Source of the DNA: DATDIC01 sp963764525
GTDB taxonomy: Bacteria > Pseudomonadota > Alphaproteobacteria > Acetobacterales > Acetobacteraceae
Direction: 5' to 3'
NCBI GenBank assembly: GCA_963764525.1
Contig: CAVXTC010000036.1
Coordinates: 1 to 64,000 of the forward strand
Length of the DNA: 64,000 bases
Made by a program: the position numbers and the translations under genes. A model generated the notes under the pieces. It saw nothing but the letters and a program-made list of their open reading frames with translations. It did no database searches and had not been told where the DNA came from. Of the stretch, positions 39,259-48,485 are shown piece by piece. The stretch's first letter is position 1, and every line of letters starts with the position of its first letter.

Positions 39259-39947
39259 CTACTTGCTCGTGGGGACGATTTGGGTTTCGGAGTCGCTGCC
39301 CGCCGCGGGGCGTCGCCTGGGGCGGCGGACGGTTCTCACTGTCCCGCTGCTTCCGCCGCCGCAGAAGAACTGGTCGCCGCCATCGGATTCGAGGCCCGAC
39401 ACGTTCGTTCCGGGCGGCATCTCGAGCGTTTCCAGAAGCTCTCCGGTTCGGGGATCGACCCGCCTGAGATCGCTTTCGTCAGCTTCCCAGGTGCCGTGCC
39501 AGAGCTCGCCGTCGATCCAGGTGACCCCGGTGACGAAGCGATTGGACTCGATGGTGCGGAGAATCGCTCCGGTCTGGGGATCGATTTGATGGATTTTCCG
39601 GTCCCGATACTGCGCGACCCAGAGCGTGCCTTCGGCCCAGGCGAGCCCCGAGGCAGCCGCCGCCGCCCGGGCGCCGGGATCGTGGCGAGCACACGGCCGG
39701 TCTTCGGATCGATCTTCTGGATGCGATCCTCGGCGAGCTGAAACAGGTGCTGGCCGTCGAAGGCGGTTCCTGCATGCGCGGCGACATCGATCGAGCGCAG
39801 TGTTTTCCCGGTCGTGGGATCCAGGGCGTTCAGCTTGTCTCCGGAGGCGAACCAGACGTGCTGGCCGTCAAAGGTAACCCCATGCACGTTGTCGATGCCC
39901 GGAAAGGGGCCATACTCGCGGAGGATTTCGGCGGCTGATCGGATCAT
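39259..39947 (-). CDS. Beta-propeller repeat protein (YncE/glutamine cyclotransferase-like), one frameshift
   Basis: Repeated blades are seen: NVHGVTFDGQHVWFASGDKL, LNALDPTTGKTLRSIDV, IQKIDPKTGRVLATI. After a frame change near 39660 they continue as GLAWAEGTLWVAQYRDRK, IHQIDPQTGAILRTIES and RVDPRTGELLETLEMP. The end runs to 39259. The total is about 229 residues with five or six blades and no signal peptide. The W-V and DP.TG pattern matches YncE-like and glutaminyl cyclotransferase-type propellers. Activity is unknown. It is divergent from the four-gene protease set. Confidence 0.7.
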
Positions 39948-40146
39948 GGTTCCATTCTAGCACTCTCTGCACTGAGGTTGTGACCGGTTGCCGGCTGGCC
40001 CACCTGCCCCTGTCATTCGCGATGAGGCCCAGCACCGGGCAGCCGACTTTAGCCGCGGCAGAGCAGTCGGACGTGCTTCATGGTTAAGGCTATGTCCCCG
40101 GCGAAAAATTGAAGCTAGGATAGTGGAAGCTTGGGGAATAGGCCCG

Positions 40147-40878
40147 GTGCACCGAACAGCGCTACTTTATGCGGCGACGCTGTTTTTGGTTTTCGTTTGT
40201 TCGGTGGCACAGCCAGCGCCGCCGTGTGACCCCGAACTTGTCTCGGCCGGGGGTCCCAGCGGTTACAAGCTGCGGGGCAGGATCTGCGAAGGGCTGTTCG
40301 TACCGCGCGTCGGCGCACCCGCGATCGAACTGGTGTCGCTGACCCGAGGAAAGCGACTGGTAGGTGAGGCGCCGGCAGACTTGAAGTTGTCTATCGCTGA
40401 TGCGGGCGGCACGGCGCCGGTACACGTGAGGGCCGTCGGCATCCCGCCGGGCCTCTACTACCGCATGGACGCAAATGTCGGCACTGGCGATAGCCTCGAC
40501 TGGCCCGCCAGCGAGGTGCTTGCTGCGGTCGGAGTCCCGCTTAGCGAGATTGGTCTCATTGCCTTCGTCTATGACCGGACGGGAACTCAGGCGTTCCTGC
40601 CATTGACGGTGGAGCCTGCCGGACCGGATGCACCAAACCCTGCCGGGCCTGACACCGTCGAGGCCGAGCTGAGGTCCTCCACCCTGATCGAGAATGCTCG
40701 GTGGCGTTTCGTTCGGGCGGGCCGGCGGGCGGGGCACACTGCTGACTGGACTAAAGCGAGGCTCGCCGGCAATCGCCTTATTCTGGATTTGCCTGTCGAA
40801 CACGGCTCGCTGGAGGTCAACTGGACGGACCCAGACACTGGTACGGGCCGCCACGCATCCTTCGGCATAGGCAGCTAA
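40147..40878 (+). CDS. Exported protein of unknown function, first gene of the protease set
   Basis: The frame is open from 39988, but GTG 40147 best fits, because it starts directly at a signal peptide (VHRTALLYAATLFLVFVCSV) cut before AQPAPP. GGGGAA lies ahead. The mature part of about 220 residues is rich in beta-strand-like alternation, with two Cys (PPCDPEL, GRICEGLF) that may form a disulfide. It contains LVGEAPADLKLSIADAGG and ends VNWTDPDTGTGRHASFGIG. I do not recognise a family. Its stop directly abuts the next ATG (TAAATG), so the set is a translational unit. Confidence 0.6.
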   Translation: MHRTALLYAATLFLVFVCSVAQPAPPCDPELVSAGGPSGYKLRGRICEGLFVPRVGAPAIELVSLTRGKRLVGEAPADLKLSIADAGGTAPVHVRAVGIPPGLYYRMDANVGTGDSLDWPASEVLAAVGVPLSEIGLIAFVYDRTGTQAFLPLTVEPAGPDAPNPAGPDTVEAELRSSTLIENARWRFVRAGRRAGHTADWTKARLAGNRLILDLPVEHGSLEVNWTDPDTGTGRHASFGIGS

Positions 40879-41952
40879 ATGAATTTCCGTTCCCCCAAAC
40901 ACGTCGCCCCGGCAATCCTCCACCGGGCTCGGCGTGTGGCATCGGCAATACTTCGACATCATCTCGGGTTCCTAGTGATCTTTGTGATCTTTTCGGTGAT
41001 CGTCCTGGTCCCTCTAGCCCTCTTCAAGTGGTCCCGTGTCGGCGTCACCGGTCAGTTGGTCGCAAAGGCAGTCAATTTGCAGCTTTCCCGTAATCTACCG
41101 CTGTCTAGGCCGTTGAACGTCGAACTCGCGCTTGCGCTCGATGGACGCCTTGCACACCTGGGATCGTTCTCCTCCATAACACCAGAGCCTCCAACTCATG
41201 GTCCCGCGTCGCACAACCTGACTGTGACTGCTCACCAGCTACGGTTGGTCGCGATCCACGTCGCGGAGGGAGGGACGCTTCAGCTAACGCTGTCACCCGG
41301 AGCACCTCGCCGTCTTCTCCTTCTGGCTGGCGGAGGCGCGTCTTTCGACCTCGAAACGAGCTCTCCAACGCAGCTGCGCATGGAGAACGGCCCGGCCTGG
41401 AATCTGGGACCGGATGATTCGAACCTCGTGACTGTGCGTTCGGAGGACGGCCGAGCGACTCCGCTGTGGCTCGACGCGCGACTTGCGACGCTGCCGTCGT
41501 CGCCGGCTAACGAGGGCGACAGCGATCCGGGATTCTTGCTGGAAGAGCTCAGCGTGAGCCGGCTGTGGTTCGACCGCGAGGAAGGCATCGCCGGAACCAC
41601 GCCGTTCGTCTCGTCGATCGACAGAGGGGACATCACACTGGTCGATACGGGAGAGAAGCTTCACCTGGATTCGGGCGCTCCGCTCGACATGGATCGCTTC
41701 GAGGGCCAAGTAGTCCTCTTAGCGCTCGAGCGCGACGGATTCCACGTGACATTTACCGGGCGCACCAGTCGACTATTGCTCGGGCCTGTTGGCTTCGAAC
41801 AGGACGTGACCCCGAGCGTCCTAGACGTGCTCTACCATATTCGCTGGGTGCGCCTGGCTTGCCTCGCGATCTTCGCGATCCTGGCCGCCGTGGTTGCCGA
41901 GCACTTCGCGAGGCCAAGGTCGGAGGAGACAAAGTCGGAGGAGAAGCGATGA
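40879..41952 (+). CDS. Membrane protein with two helices and a large periplasmic domain, unknown
   Basis: The 357 residues are laid out as a basic N-terminus, helix 1 (LGFLVIFVIFSVIVLVPLAL, residues about 34-53), a periplasmic part of some 260 residues rich in beta strands, helix 2 (LACLAIFAILAAVVAEHF near residue 330), and a short highly charged cytoplasmic tail (RSEETKSEEKR). The periplasmic part carries repeated short strands (LNVELALALDGRLAHLG, GGTLQLTLSPGAPRRLLL), as in adhesion or sensing domains. No family was recognised. It overlaps the protease start by four bases (ATGA). Confidence 0.65.
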   Translation: MNFRSPKHVAPAILHRARRVASAILRHHLGFLVIFVIFSVIVLVPLALFKWSRVGVTGQLVAKAVNLQLSRNLPLSRPLNVELALALDGRLAHLGSFSSITPEPPTHGPASHNLTVTAHQLRLVAIHVAEGGTLQLTLSPGAPRRLLLLAGGGASFDLETSSPTQLRMENGPAWNLGPDDSNLVTVRSEDGRATPLWLDARLATLPSSPANEGDSDPGFLLEELSVSRLWFDREEGIAGTTPFVSSIDRGDITLVDTGEKLHLDSGAPLDMDRFEGQVVLLALERDGFHVTFTGRTSRLLLGPVGFEQDVTPSVLDVLYHIRWVRLACLAIFAILAAVVAEHFARPRSEETKSEEKR

Positions 41953-42971
41953 TAGACGGGCGCGCATGGCGTATCCTTGCAGCCTGCCTGCTCCTCGGAC
42001 CGACGCCCGTTGCGACGCAGCCTTCTGGCCTTTCCACGGGCGAGCAGGTTGCATGGAGCGTGGTGGACGACGTTGTGCGGATCGCCGTTACTCTGCCGAA
42101 CGGATCGGCCGGCGAAGGAGGCTTCGGTTTTGTCGTCGGGGAGCGGGACGGCGATTTATATATAGCGACCGCAGACCATGTGGTGCGCGCGGACGGCGAC
42201 CTAATCGGCTCGGCGCTGGTGACCTTTCATAGCGACCAGGGCCATCCACGCGCGGCCACATTGCTCGATCTGCGACTTCCGCCCGAGCAGGGTGATCTGG
42301 CGGTGCTCGAGTTGCCTGTTCCACCCCACTACCTGCCGGAGTGGCCGCCCACCGCCAGCACCAGCGACCTGTTGCCCGGCACCAGAGCTTGGCGGATCGG
42401 CAAACAGCAGCGCTGGGTGCCGGCTGCGACACCGGGCGTGTTTGTCGGGCTGCAGGGCACGATCTGGCTGGGCTTCGATGATCTCGATACGCCGCCGGGA
42501 TCATCCGGCGGACCGGTGGTCACCGAGCAGGAAATCGCTGGCATGGTTATTACCGGGGACGTGCCGTCCGGGCCGCCGAGCAGCGTGCTACCGATTGAAA
42601 CGATTGCCATCAAGCTGAAGCTGTGGCAGCTGCCCTGGAACCTTTCCCATGCCGCGACTTTTCCCGAGACGGCATCGACCTTTGGGTTTGATGTTCGCTG
42701 CAACGATATCGAATCGAGCAACGACGTGCAAGCCATCCTGCGCAAGTTTGGTGCTCGGGCCCTCACTGAAGCGCCAGCGGCGCGAATTGCATCGACCGAC
42801 AGGCCCGTGATTGTGCGTCCGACCGTCGGGGGCGACGATCATTTGGGGGCACTTCCCCCAAACACCCGCGTGCGCGTGATTTGCATGGAAGACCGCAATT
42901 TCGCAGTTGTGAAGCAGGAACAGGGAAACCGTGATGGCGTCGTGGAAAGCCAGGCCCTCCAGCAGCCGTAG
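41949..42971 (+). CDS. Trypsin/chymotrypsin-like serine protease (S1 family)
   Basis: The 340 residues begin with a signal peptide (MIDGRAWRILAACLLLGPTP, cut near VATQ). The catalytic triad is complete: His in IATADHVVRA, Asp in PEQGDLAVLELP, Ser in PPGSSGGPVVTEQ. About 120 residues follow the protease fold (from SHAATFPETASTF) with VRPTVGGDDHLG and NTRVRVICMEDRNF, which read like an SH3-type module. There is no PDZ domain, unlike DegP. It should act in the periplasm or outside. Its coupling to a membrane protein and two exported proteins suggests it cuts or is controlled by them. Confidence 0.8.
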   Translation: MIDGRAWRILAACLLLGPTPVATQPSGLSTGEQVAWSVVDDVVRIAVTLPNGSAGEGGFGFVVGERDGDLYIATADHVVRADGDLIGSALVTFHSDQGHPRAATLLDLRLPPEQGDLAVLELPVPPHYLPEWPPTASTSDLLPGTRAWRIGKQQRWVPAATPGVFVGLQGTIWLGFDDLDTPPGSSGGPVVTEQEIAGMVITGDVPSGPPSSVLPIETIAIKLKLWQLPWNLSHAATFPETASTFGFDVRCNDIESSNDVQAILRKFGARALTEAPAARIASTDRPVIVRPTVGGDDHLGALPPNTRVRVICMEDRNFAVVKQEQGNRDGVVESQALQQP

Positions 42972-43588
42972 CCGACAGCAGCACAGCCCCTGGTGGCTAT
43001 TAGTACCGATTTTGGCTCTCATGATCGGAGGCGCATGCCGCGGGAGCGCCCACGCCGAGAACGCGACAGCATGCCCCGAGGATAACATCGACGAATGTGC
43101 GCGATATCAGCATCTCGTCTCGGGAATGGATAGCGGCGACTTCGCCGTCCAACTCGCCAGCCTTCGTGCTGCGAGCCAGGAACTCGATCCTGCCTTGCGC
43201 GCACTGATCTTCGGTAAAGCGCTGAAGAGCAGCGATCTGCGGCTACGAACAGGCGGCCTACGTTACGTGCTGGCTTCAAGGACGACTTTCGATGTCGTCG
43301 TGGAATCGCCCGTGCATGCGACCCCAGCTCAGCAGAAGCTTTATCAGCAATATGGCTCGCTGACACTGCACCGCGTGCAGCTCGACGAGAAAACGGATGA
43401 GATAATCAGCGTACATCGGCCGTCTTCGGGTGAGTGGTTCGATGATACGGGGAGGCTTCGAGCTGGGCTGGGCGTATTGCCGTTTGCACATGACCGCCGG
43501 CGAGGAAGACGCGATTAGGGGAACGCTGCGTTGTCAATATCCTCGTGCCGAACCGGCTGAGCTCGGGGCGACCATCGAACTAAGTTGA
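42931..43588 (+). CDS. Exported protein of unknown function, last gene of the protease set, one frameshift
   Basis: GTG 42931 or ATG 42934 opens a frame overlapping the protease end by about 40 nt. A basic N-terminus leads to a helix (WWLLVPILALMIGGACRG) that is probably a signal peptide. The mature part has a helical stretch (AVQLASLRAASQELDPALRA), then LHRVQLDEKTDEIISVHR. The first frame stops at 43518. From about 43450, however, the neighbouring frame reads FELGWAYCRLHMTAGEEDA and RCQYPRAEPAELGATIELS to 43588, which looks far more natural. That ending is my reconstruction. The restored length is about 218 residues. No family was recognised. Confidence 0.55.
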
Positions 43589-43923
43589 TAGAAGGGGGTA
43601 TACGACAACGGGCGCAATGAGGTGCCATCTAGTTTGACATTATGTCGAAATGGTTGGCGCACGCTTTTTGGCGTCTGCACTAGCATCGGGGGGAATGTCC
43701 GATTGTCTGTGTAAGCACTGGTGTGGCCCCGTTTCGGTCCGGTCAGTCGGCTAGCCGACTGACCGGACCGAAACGGTCGCCAAACAGGATAGCAAACTGT
43801 CCGCCGGCGTGATAGGCCTCCTGGCCTGATGCCCTGAAGCGTCGGCGGCGCTGCGTAATGGCCTTACCAGCGCCGTATCCGGTACAGCGATTCGGCAGTT
43901 GTCCGCCTTCGAAAGGGCACAGC
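43589..43923. other. Intergenic region with dyads between the two accessory operons
   Basis: The stretch holds no gene. It contains TTGACA at 43634-43639 overlapping a small dyad GACAT-T-ATGTC (43636-43646), a plausible -35 and operator, though no good -10 follows. It also holds the 48-bp palindrome listed separately, before the GH13 gene. Confidence 0.4.
43729..43776. repeat. Perfect 48-bp palindrome
   Basis: The left arm (43729-43752, starting CCGTTTCGGTCCGGTCAGTC) and right arm (43753-43776) are exact reverse complements with no spacer; the centre is GGCTAGCC. It lies 148 nt before the GH13 start. No T-run follows, so it is not a simple terminator. Possible roles are a cruciform, a transcript hairpin or a large operator. 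A fold-back assembly artefact is also possible. Confidence 0.85.
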
Positions 43924-45696
43924 ATGATTCCCGGTTCGCGTGTCATGATGTGGGCAAACTATCGCCAGAATGGAAACGGACAGCCGACCGTCTCCGTCCC
44001 GGCTCCGGTTGACGGGAACACTCCAGACGCCCCTTGGTCGTACAATTACATCGCACAGCACGCCAATCTATGGGCGGCTCTGGGCTTTACCGATATTCTC
44101 TTTCCGAACCCATTGATCTGCCAGGGTGGCAACGGGCCCGGCGACGACGGGTACAATCCCTTCGACGACTACGATATCGGATCGAAAGGCGCGCCGACCC
44201 GGTTCGGCACGGCGGAAAAGCTTCGCCGCGCGGTCGCGATCTGCCGCGCGAATGGGATGAAGGTGTGGATCGATGTCGTCAACCACCAGCGCATGGGCGG
44301 CAATAACGGAACCTACCGATACAGGTCCGCGACCGGGGAAACCAACGGCCGCTTCGCCAAGCAGCCCTCCTACTTCCGCGGCAATCCGCCTCGTGTAGCC
44401 GAAGACCCTGTGCCGGTACCGATTGACGATTTCGCCTTCGGTGACGAATTGTGCCCGGTCAACGCGATTCCAAAGCGCGCGGTTTGGAATGGCCTGGTCG
44501 CCGCCGGCAACTGGCTGTTTCTTACCACTGGCACCCAAGGCGCGCGTCTCGATGATATGAAGGGAATGAACGTCGGCTTCGTCCATGCCTGGATGACGTC
44601 TGAGGCGATGGCATCACTGGAATTTTTCGGTGAGTACGATGATGGCGATCCCGGCAATGAGAATTGGTGGATTGGCCAGGTTCAACAACGTGCGTCGGCG
44701 TTGGACTTCGCTTTCCAGGAAAACATGGCCTATCCGATGTGCATGAAGGCCGGCGGAACCGACGGCTGGCAAATGTCCTGGATGGGCACGAACGCGTTGC
44801 TGTTTCGGAACCCCATGAAGGCCGTGACGTTCGTCTCCAGCCTCGACAGTGAAACGGACGGCTGGGCCACGATTATCAACAACAAAACCCTAGGCCTTGC
44901 ATTGATGCTCGGAATGATGGGTCTGCCGATCATTTACGTCAGAGACTGGTTGCCGAAATCGATGAACGGGTATGCACTGGACCAGGAGATCGACAATCTT
45001 GTCTGGTGCTCACGCAACCTCGCGAACGGCGGCGTCGACATCGTGTACAGCGATGCGCAAACTTATGTCTTCCAGCGCACCGGCCCGCCGGGCGCGCTGA
45101 TCGCGCTGAATAACGACATATGGAACCCGCGGTGGACCACCGTCACCTGCCGCACCCAGCACACGCCCGGCACGGTGATGCATGACTATACCGGGCAAAA
45201 CGGCGAAGACAGCATCGTCAACGCCAATGGCAACCTGACCTTCGGCATCTCCCCGGCCGCGAATGGCAGGGGTTACGGCTTCTGGGCGCCGGCCGGCCTG
45301 GACGGGGGTATCACTTTTCCCAGGTTGTCATGCACGCAAAGCTTTTTCGGCGCGGAAGATCTGGACATCGGGCCGGCGACAAGCGGCACTATGACAGTCG
45401 GACGCGTGTGGATTGAGGCGCATTCGCCGATCGAATCTGAACTCACCGTCAACACCACCGGCTGGGCCCCTGGGACGAGCAGCGTCACGTTCCGGATCGA
45501 CGACCTCCAGGGCAACGTGCATGGCGGTGGAACCGCGACCCTTGCCGACCCCAAGGCGCATGCATCCAGCAGGGCCGTGGCGACAGGCTGGCACGCGATC
45601 GCCCTGACCTCGAGCGGCCTGCCGCCCAGCGGAGCACCGTTCACATTCAGCATCGAGTACACAGCCCCCCAAACCATCACCCCGGAGGAGTTCTGA
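43924..45696 (+). CDS. Atypical GH13 (alpha-amylase family) protein without signal peptide
   Basis: AAAGGG lies seven bases before ATG 43924, preferred over the frame's earlier start at 43858. The 590 residues form a TIM-barrel glycosidase: region I MKVWIDVVNHQR, region II with nucleophile Asp in GARLDDMKGMN, region III with Glu in EFFGEYDDGDPG, region IV FVSSLDSETDG. The three catalytic acids are present. Region I has HQ where most members have NH, and region IV has Leu in place of the conserved His. After the barrel come an all-beta domain C and a C-terminal beta domain (from about residue 495). No signal peptide is seen. Substrate is unknown; it is probably an alpha-glucan or related glucoside. 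It shares one base (TGATG) with the next gene. Confidence 0.85.
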   Translation: MIPGSRVMMWANYRQNGNGQPTVSVPAPVDGNTPDAPWSYNYIAQHANLWAALGFTDILFPNPLICQGGNGPGDDGYNPFDDYDIGSKGAPTRFGTAEKLRRAVAICRANGMKVWIDVVNHQRMGGNNGTYRYRSATGETNGRFAKQPSYFRGNPPRVAEDPVPVPIDDFAFGDELCPVNAIPKRAVWNGLVAAGNWLFLTTGTQGARLDDMKGMNVGFVHAWMTSEAMASLEFFGEYDDGDPGNENWWIGQVQQRASALDFAFQENMAYPMCMKAGGTDGWQMSWMGTNALLFRNPMKAVTFVSSLDSETDGWATIINNKTLGLALMLGMMGLPIIYVRDWLPKSMNGYALDQEIDNLVWCSRNLANGGVDIVYSDAQTYVFQRTGPPGALIALNNDIWNPRWTTVTCRTQHTPGTVMHDYTGQNGEDSIVNANGNLTFGISPAANGRGYGFWAPAGLDGGITFPRLSCTQSFFGAEDLDIGPATSGTMTVGRVWIEAHSPIESELTVNTTGWAPGTSSVTFRIDDLQGNVHGGGTATLADPKAHASSRAVATGWHAIALTSSGLPPSGAPFTFSIEYTAPQTITPEEF

Positions 45697-45878
45697 TGCG
45701 CGCGAAGGCGTCCAAGTTTTTCTATGCCGCAAGAACAGTCCTGCCATACCTGTGGGGCTTCGCGGCGGCGGCGGCGTTGGACCACGCCATCGATGTCCAA
45801 ACCCTCTTCCTGCCCGTCATGGCGGGCGTGGCGGTGCTGAGCGCGACTTCCCTGGTTCTCCGAAGGACAGGACGATGA
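45696..45878 (+). CDS. Small membrane protein, unknown
   Basis: The 60-residue protein has a basic start (MRAKASKFFYAAR) and two likely helices (LPYLWGFAAAAALDHA and LFLPVMAGVAVLSATSLVL). Both ends overlap neighbours (TGATG, ATGA), so it is made together with the GH13 enzyme and the propeller protein. It may anchor them to the membrane. It resembles no named family. Confidence 0.6.
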   Translation: MRAKASKFFYAARTVLPYLWGFAAAAALDHAIDVQTLFLPVMAGVAVLSATSLVLRRTGR

Positions 45879-47667
45879 CCACCAACGTCGTCACCCGCAG
45901 CTTCGGCAACAGCCGCATGGGCTGCTTTGTCGATCCATCCTGGCCCCTGACCTCGGAGCAGGTGCAAAGGGCCGGCGTACGCGTGTTGGGCCAGCTCCAA
46001 CTTGATGATCCCCGCGGCGCCGAGGGCCAGGTGCTTGCCGTAGCGGACCTGACGATGAACGACAATAAGGCTCATAACGTCGTATTCGTCTGCGACATGT
46101 CGAACAACGTCCATGCATTCGACGCCGACAGCTATGCACTACTATGGAAGCAGAACGTCGGCAGACCCATCACTATTTCGAAACAGTGGGATATGTGGAT
46201 GATCAACCCCTTTTGGGGCATCCTTTCCACGCCGGTGATCAACCTCGCCACGCGCACACTGTACTGCGTCTCGACGTCGAGCGTGGACGGCACGATGGGC
46301 AAGGCCATCTATACGCTGCATTCCCTGCACTTGGCGGATGGTTCCAATCAGGCGCCGCCCTTGGTGTTGAACGGAGCCACCTACCAACCGCCCGGCAATG
46401 CCCCCCGGCAGACCCTTGGGGCGGTGGCACGAAAGCAGCGGCCGGCTCTGACGCTGGCCAGCGCGGGCGGCCACAACACGCTGTTCATCCCGTTCGGGTC
46501 GTTTCTTAAATCCGCGTCCACCAATCTCGGCTGGGTGCTCGCGGTCGATGTCACGAACCCCGGGCATCCAGCGATCGCCGCAAGCTGGACAACCGGCTCG
46601 GGCCAGTATCCCGGCGCGGGCATCTGGCAGGCCGGCCAGGGCTTGTCGGTCGACGCGAACCAAAACCTGCACGGCATGACCGGCAACGGCGGCTTCGATC
46701 CGCCGACCGGTGATTTCGGCAACTGCTTCTTCAGGTTGGCCTATACGCCTGCCGGCAACGCGGCCCCGGCCAAACTGCAATGCGTCGATTGGTGGTCGCC
46801 CTACTCCGATGCAGGACGCGCCGGCGATGATCCGACGCTGGCGACGCCCAGCAGCAATCCGCCGGATGATATGGACCCGGCGACGACCAACGCCGTGAAC
46901 AATACCAGCAACGCCCACATCGTCGGCGATGAGGACCTTGGCTCCGGTGGCGCGCTGCCGCTGCCTCGGTCGCTGACCGGGTTCAACAAGGATGTCATCG
47001 TCGGAGGCGGCAAGGACGGCATCTTCTACGTGCTTGACAGCGCAAAACTCGGTCAAACCCAGCGCGCTGACTTTGCGCCGGCCAAGATCGCCGGCAACTG
47101 GGCAAGGCTGCTGTCGCCGCCATGGGCCGCGACCTATGACGGGCTCGGCCTCAATCTCGCGCCCGCACAATTGGACACCTTGCCATCCGCCCTCGGCGGC
47201 TACACGAGGCACATCCACGGCACCCCGGTCGGCTACAAAGTCCGGACCACGGCATCATGCTGTTCGTGCAGGGCGAGAATGGCACCGTTCAGGCGGTCGG
47301 GCTCGCTGCCGATTTCAGTCTGACGTGGATTGCCGCCGGCCAGGAAGTCGCGTCGCAAGGCATGCCTCCGCCAGGCGGCATGCCGGGCGGGATGCTGGCG
47401 GTGACCTGCCAGGCCGAGGGTGACAACACCGCGGTCCTGTGGGCGCTGATGCCGTGGTACGGCAATGCCAACGCGACCGTCACGGCTGGCCGAATGGTCG
47501 CGTATGGCGCGAATTGGGTGAATGAAGCCGGGCCAAATCTGATCAAGCTGTGGGACAGCGCGGACTGGGGCATCAACTATATGCACGCCAAGTTCAATAT
47601 TCTGACGCCGTTCAATAATCGCCTCTTCGTGCCGTCCTACGATGGACGCATTCTGGTCATGGGTTAA
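45875..47667 (+). CDS. PQQ-type beta-propeller protein, one frameshift
   Basis: ATG 45875 overlaps the preceding stop (ATGA). The first frame runs to about 47235 and the second ends at 47667, giving about 597 residues. Propeller blades are visible (VVFVCDMSNNVHAFDADSYA, LLWKQNVGRP, VIVGGGKDGIFYVLDSAKLG, LFVQGENGTVQAVG, FVPSYDGRILVMG). The FYVLD and DG.. pattern is that of PQQ enzyme-like repeats, but the dehydrogenase signature (adjacent Cys pair, Asp/Glu metal site) is not evident. No signal peptide is seen, as with the GH13 partner. It may be a scaffold or a quinoprotein-like enzyme. Confidence 0.72.
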
Positions 47668-48485
47668 AGCCACCCGCCATCGGCCCCGGGAGTAACAAAG
47701 TCGTCGCGAACCCCGGCATCGGAGGAGTCATCCAACGCCGCGCCCGCGCGCGACCAAACGACTGCACCTTGCCCGCCGCCGCCAGCGAACCGAGTGCCCG
47801 CTGCACGGTCCGCTGGCTGGCGCCAAGCGCCAGCGCCAAGGCCGAGCTCAGCGCCATGCCGAGGCCGCCAAAGCCGGTCGCCACCCACACCCCGTCGTTC
47901 AGCCGACCCACCATCGGCATTCTGTGCCGCAGATAGGGCATTAGCCCGCTCCACGCGACCTCCACCCGTACACCGGCGAGTGCTGGATAGACGCGCGCCA
48001 TATCACGGCCCAGCAGTGTGCCAATGCGCATCGGTGTGGGCTCCCAGGCCAGCATGCGGCCGCCCCACAGTAGGCGACCATCGTGCAGAGGGCAGTAGTA
48101 GTTGGTCGCGAGTGTGATGTCAGAGATCGCGTAGGGAACCCGGATCGCCGCGCGCAACCGCTCGTGCAGCGGTTCCGTCACCATGACGAAGGTGGCGATC
48201 GGCACAACCGCAGCGCCGACCCTCCGGTGCAATCCGTCGATATAGCCGCCGCCGGCCAGCACGATGTTCTCCGCCTGCACTTGCCCCGTGGAGAATGGAC
48301 GCCGCGGCGGCCGTCATCCATCAGGCTCGTTGCCGGCGAGCCCTCGAAAATTCGCGCACCGCGCGTTCGGCGGCGGCGGCCAAGCGGCGTGTCACTGCCA
48401 GCGGATCGACCGCGAAGGTGTGCGGGTTGAAGAAAGCCTCGCCGTAGAGCGGCGAAGTGAGCGCCTCCGCCACCCGCGACGATGG
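47657..48485 (-). pseudogene. Mosaic: FAD oxidoreductase (DAO type) middle joined to a helix-turn-helix tail
   Basis: From 48485 the frame reads RVAEALTSPLYGEAFFNPHTF, then after a break near 48290, ENIVLAGGGYIDGLHRR and YCPLHDGRLLWGGRMLAWEP to VWVATGFGGLGMA. These are the middle and late parts of a glycine/D-amino acid oxidase-type flavoprotein, without the N-terminal FAD-binding fold. At about 47840 the same frame passes into ASQRTVQRALGSLAAAG and RARRWMTPPMPGFATTLLLP, the tail of a DNA-binding regulator. The two do not belong together, so a deletion or recombination joined them. It is non-functional. Confidence 0.7.

Noticed and set aside
43634..43639. TTGACA as a sigma-70 promoter
   Set aside because: The hexamer is perfect, but no acceptable -10 lies 16-18 nt downstream, so it is mentioned only as a possible element.
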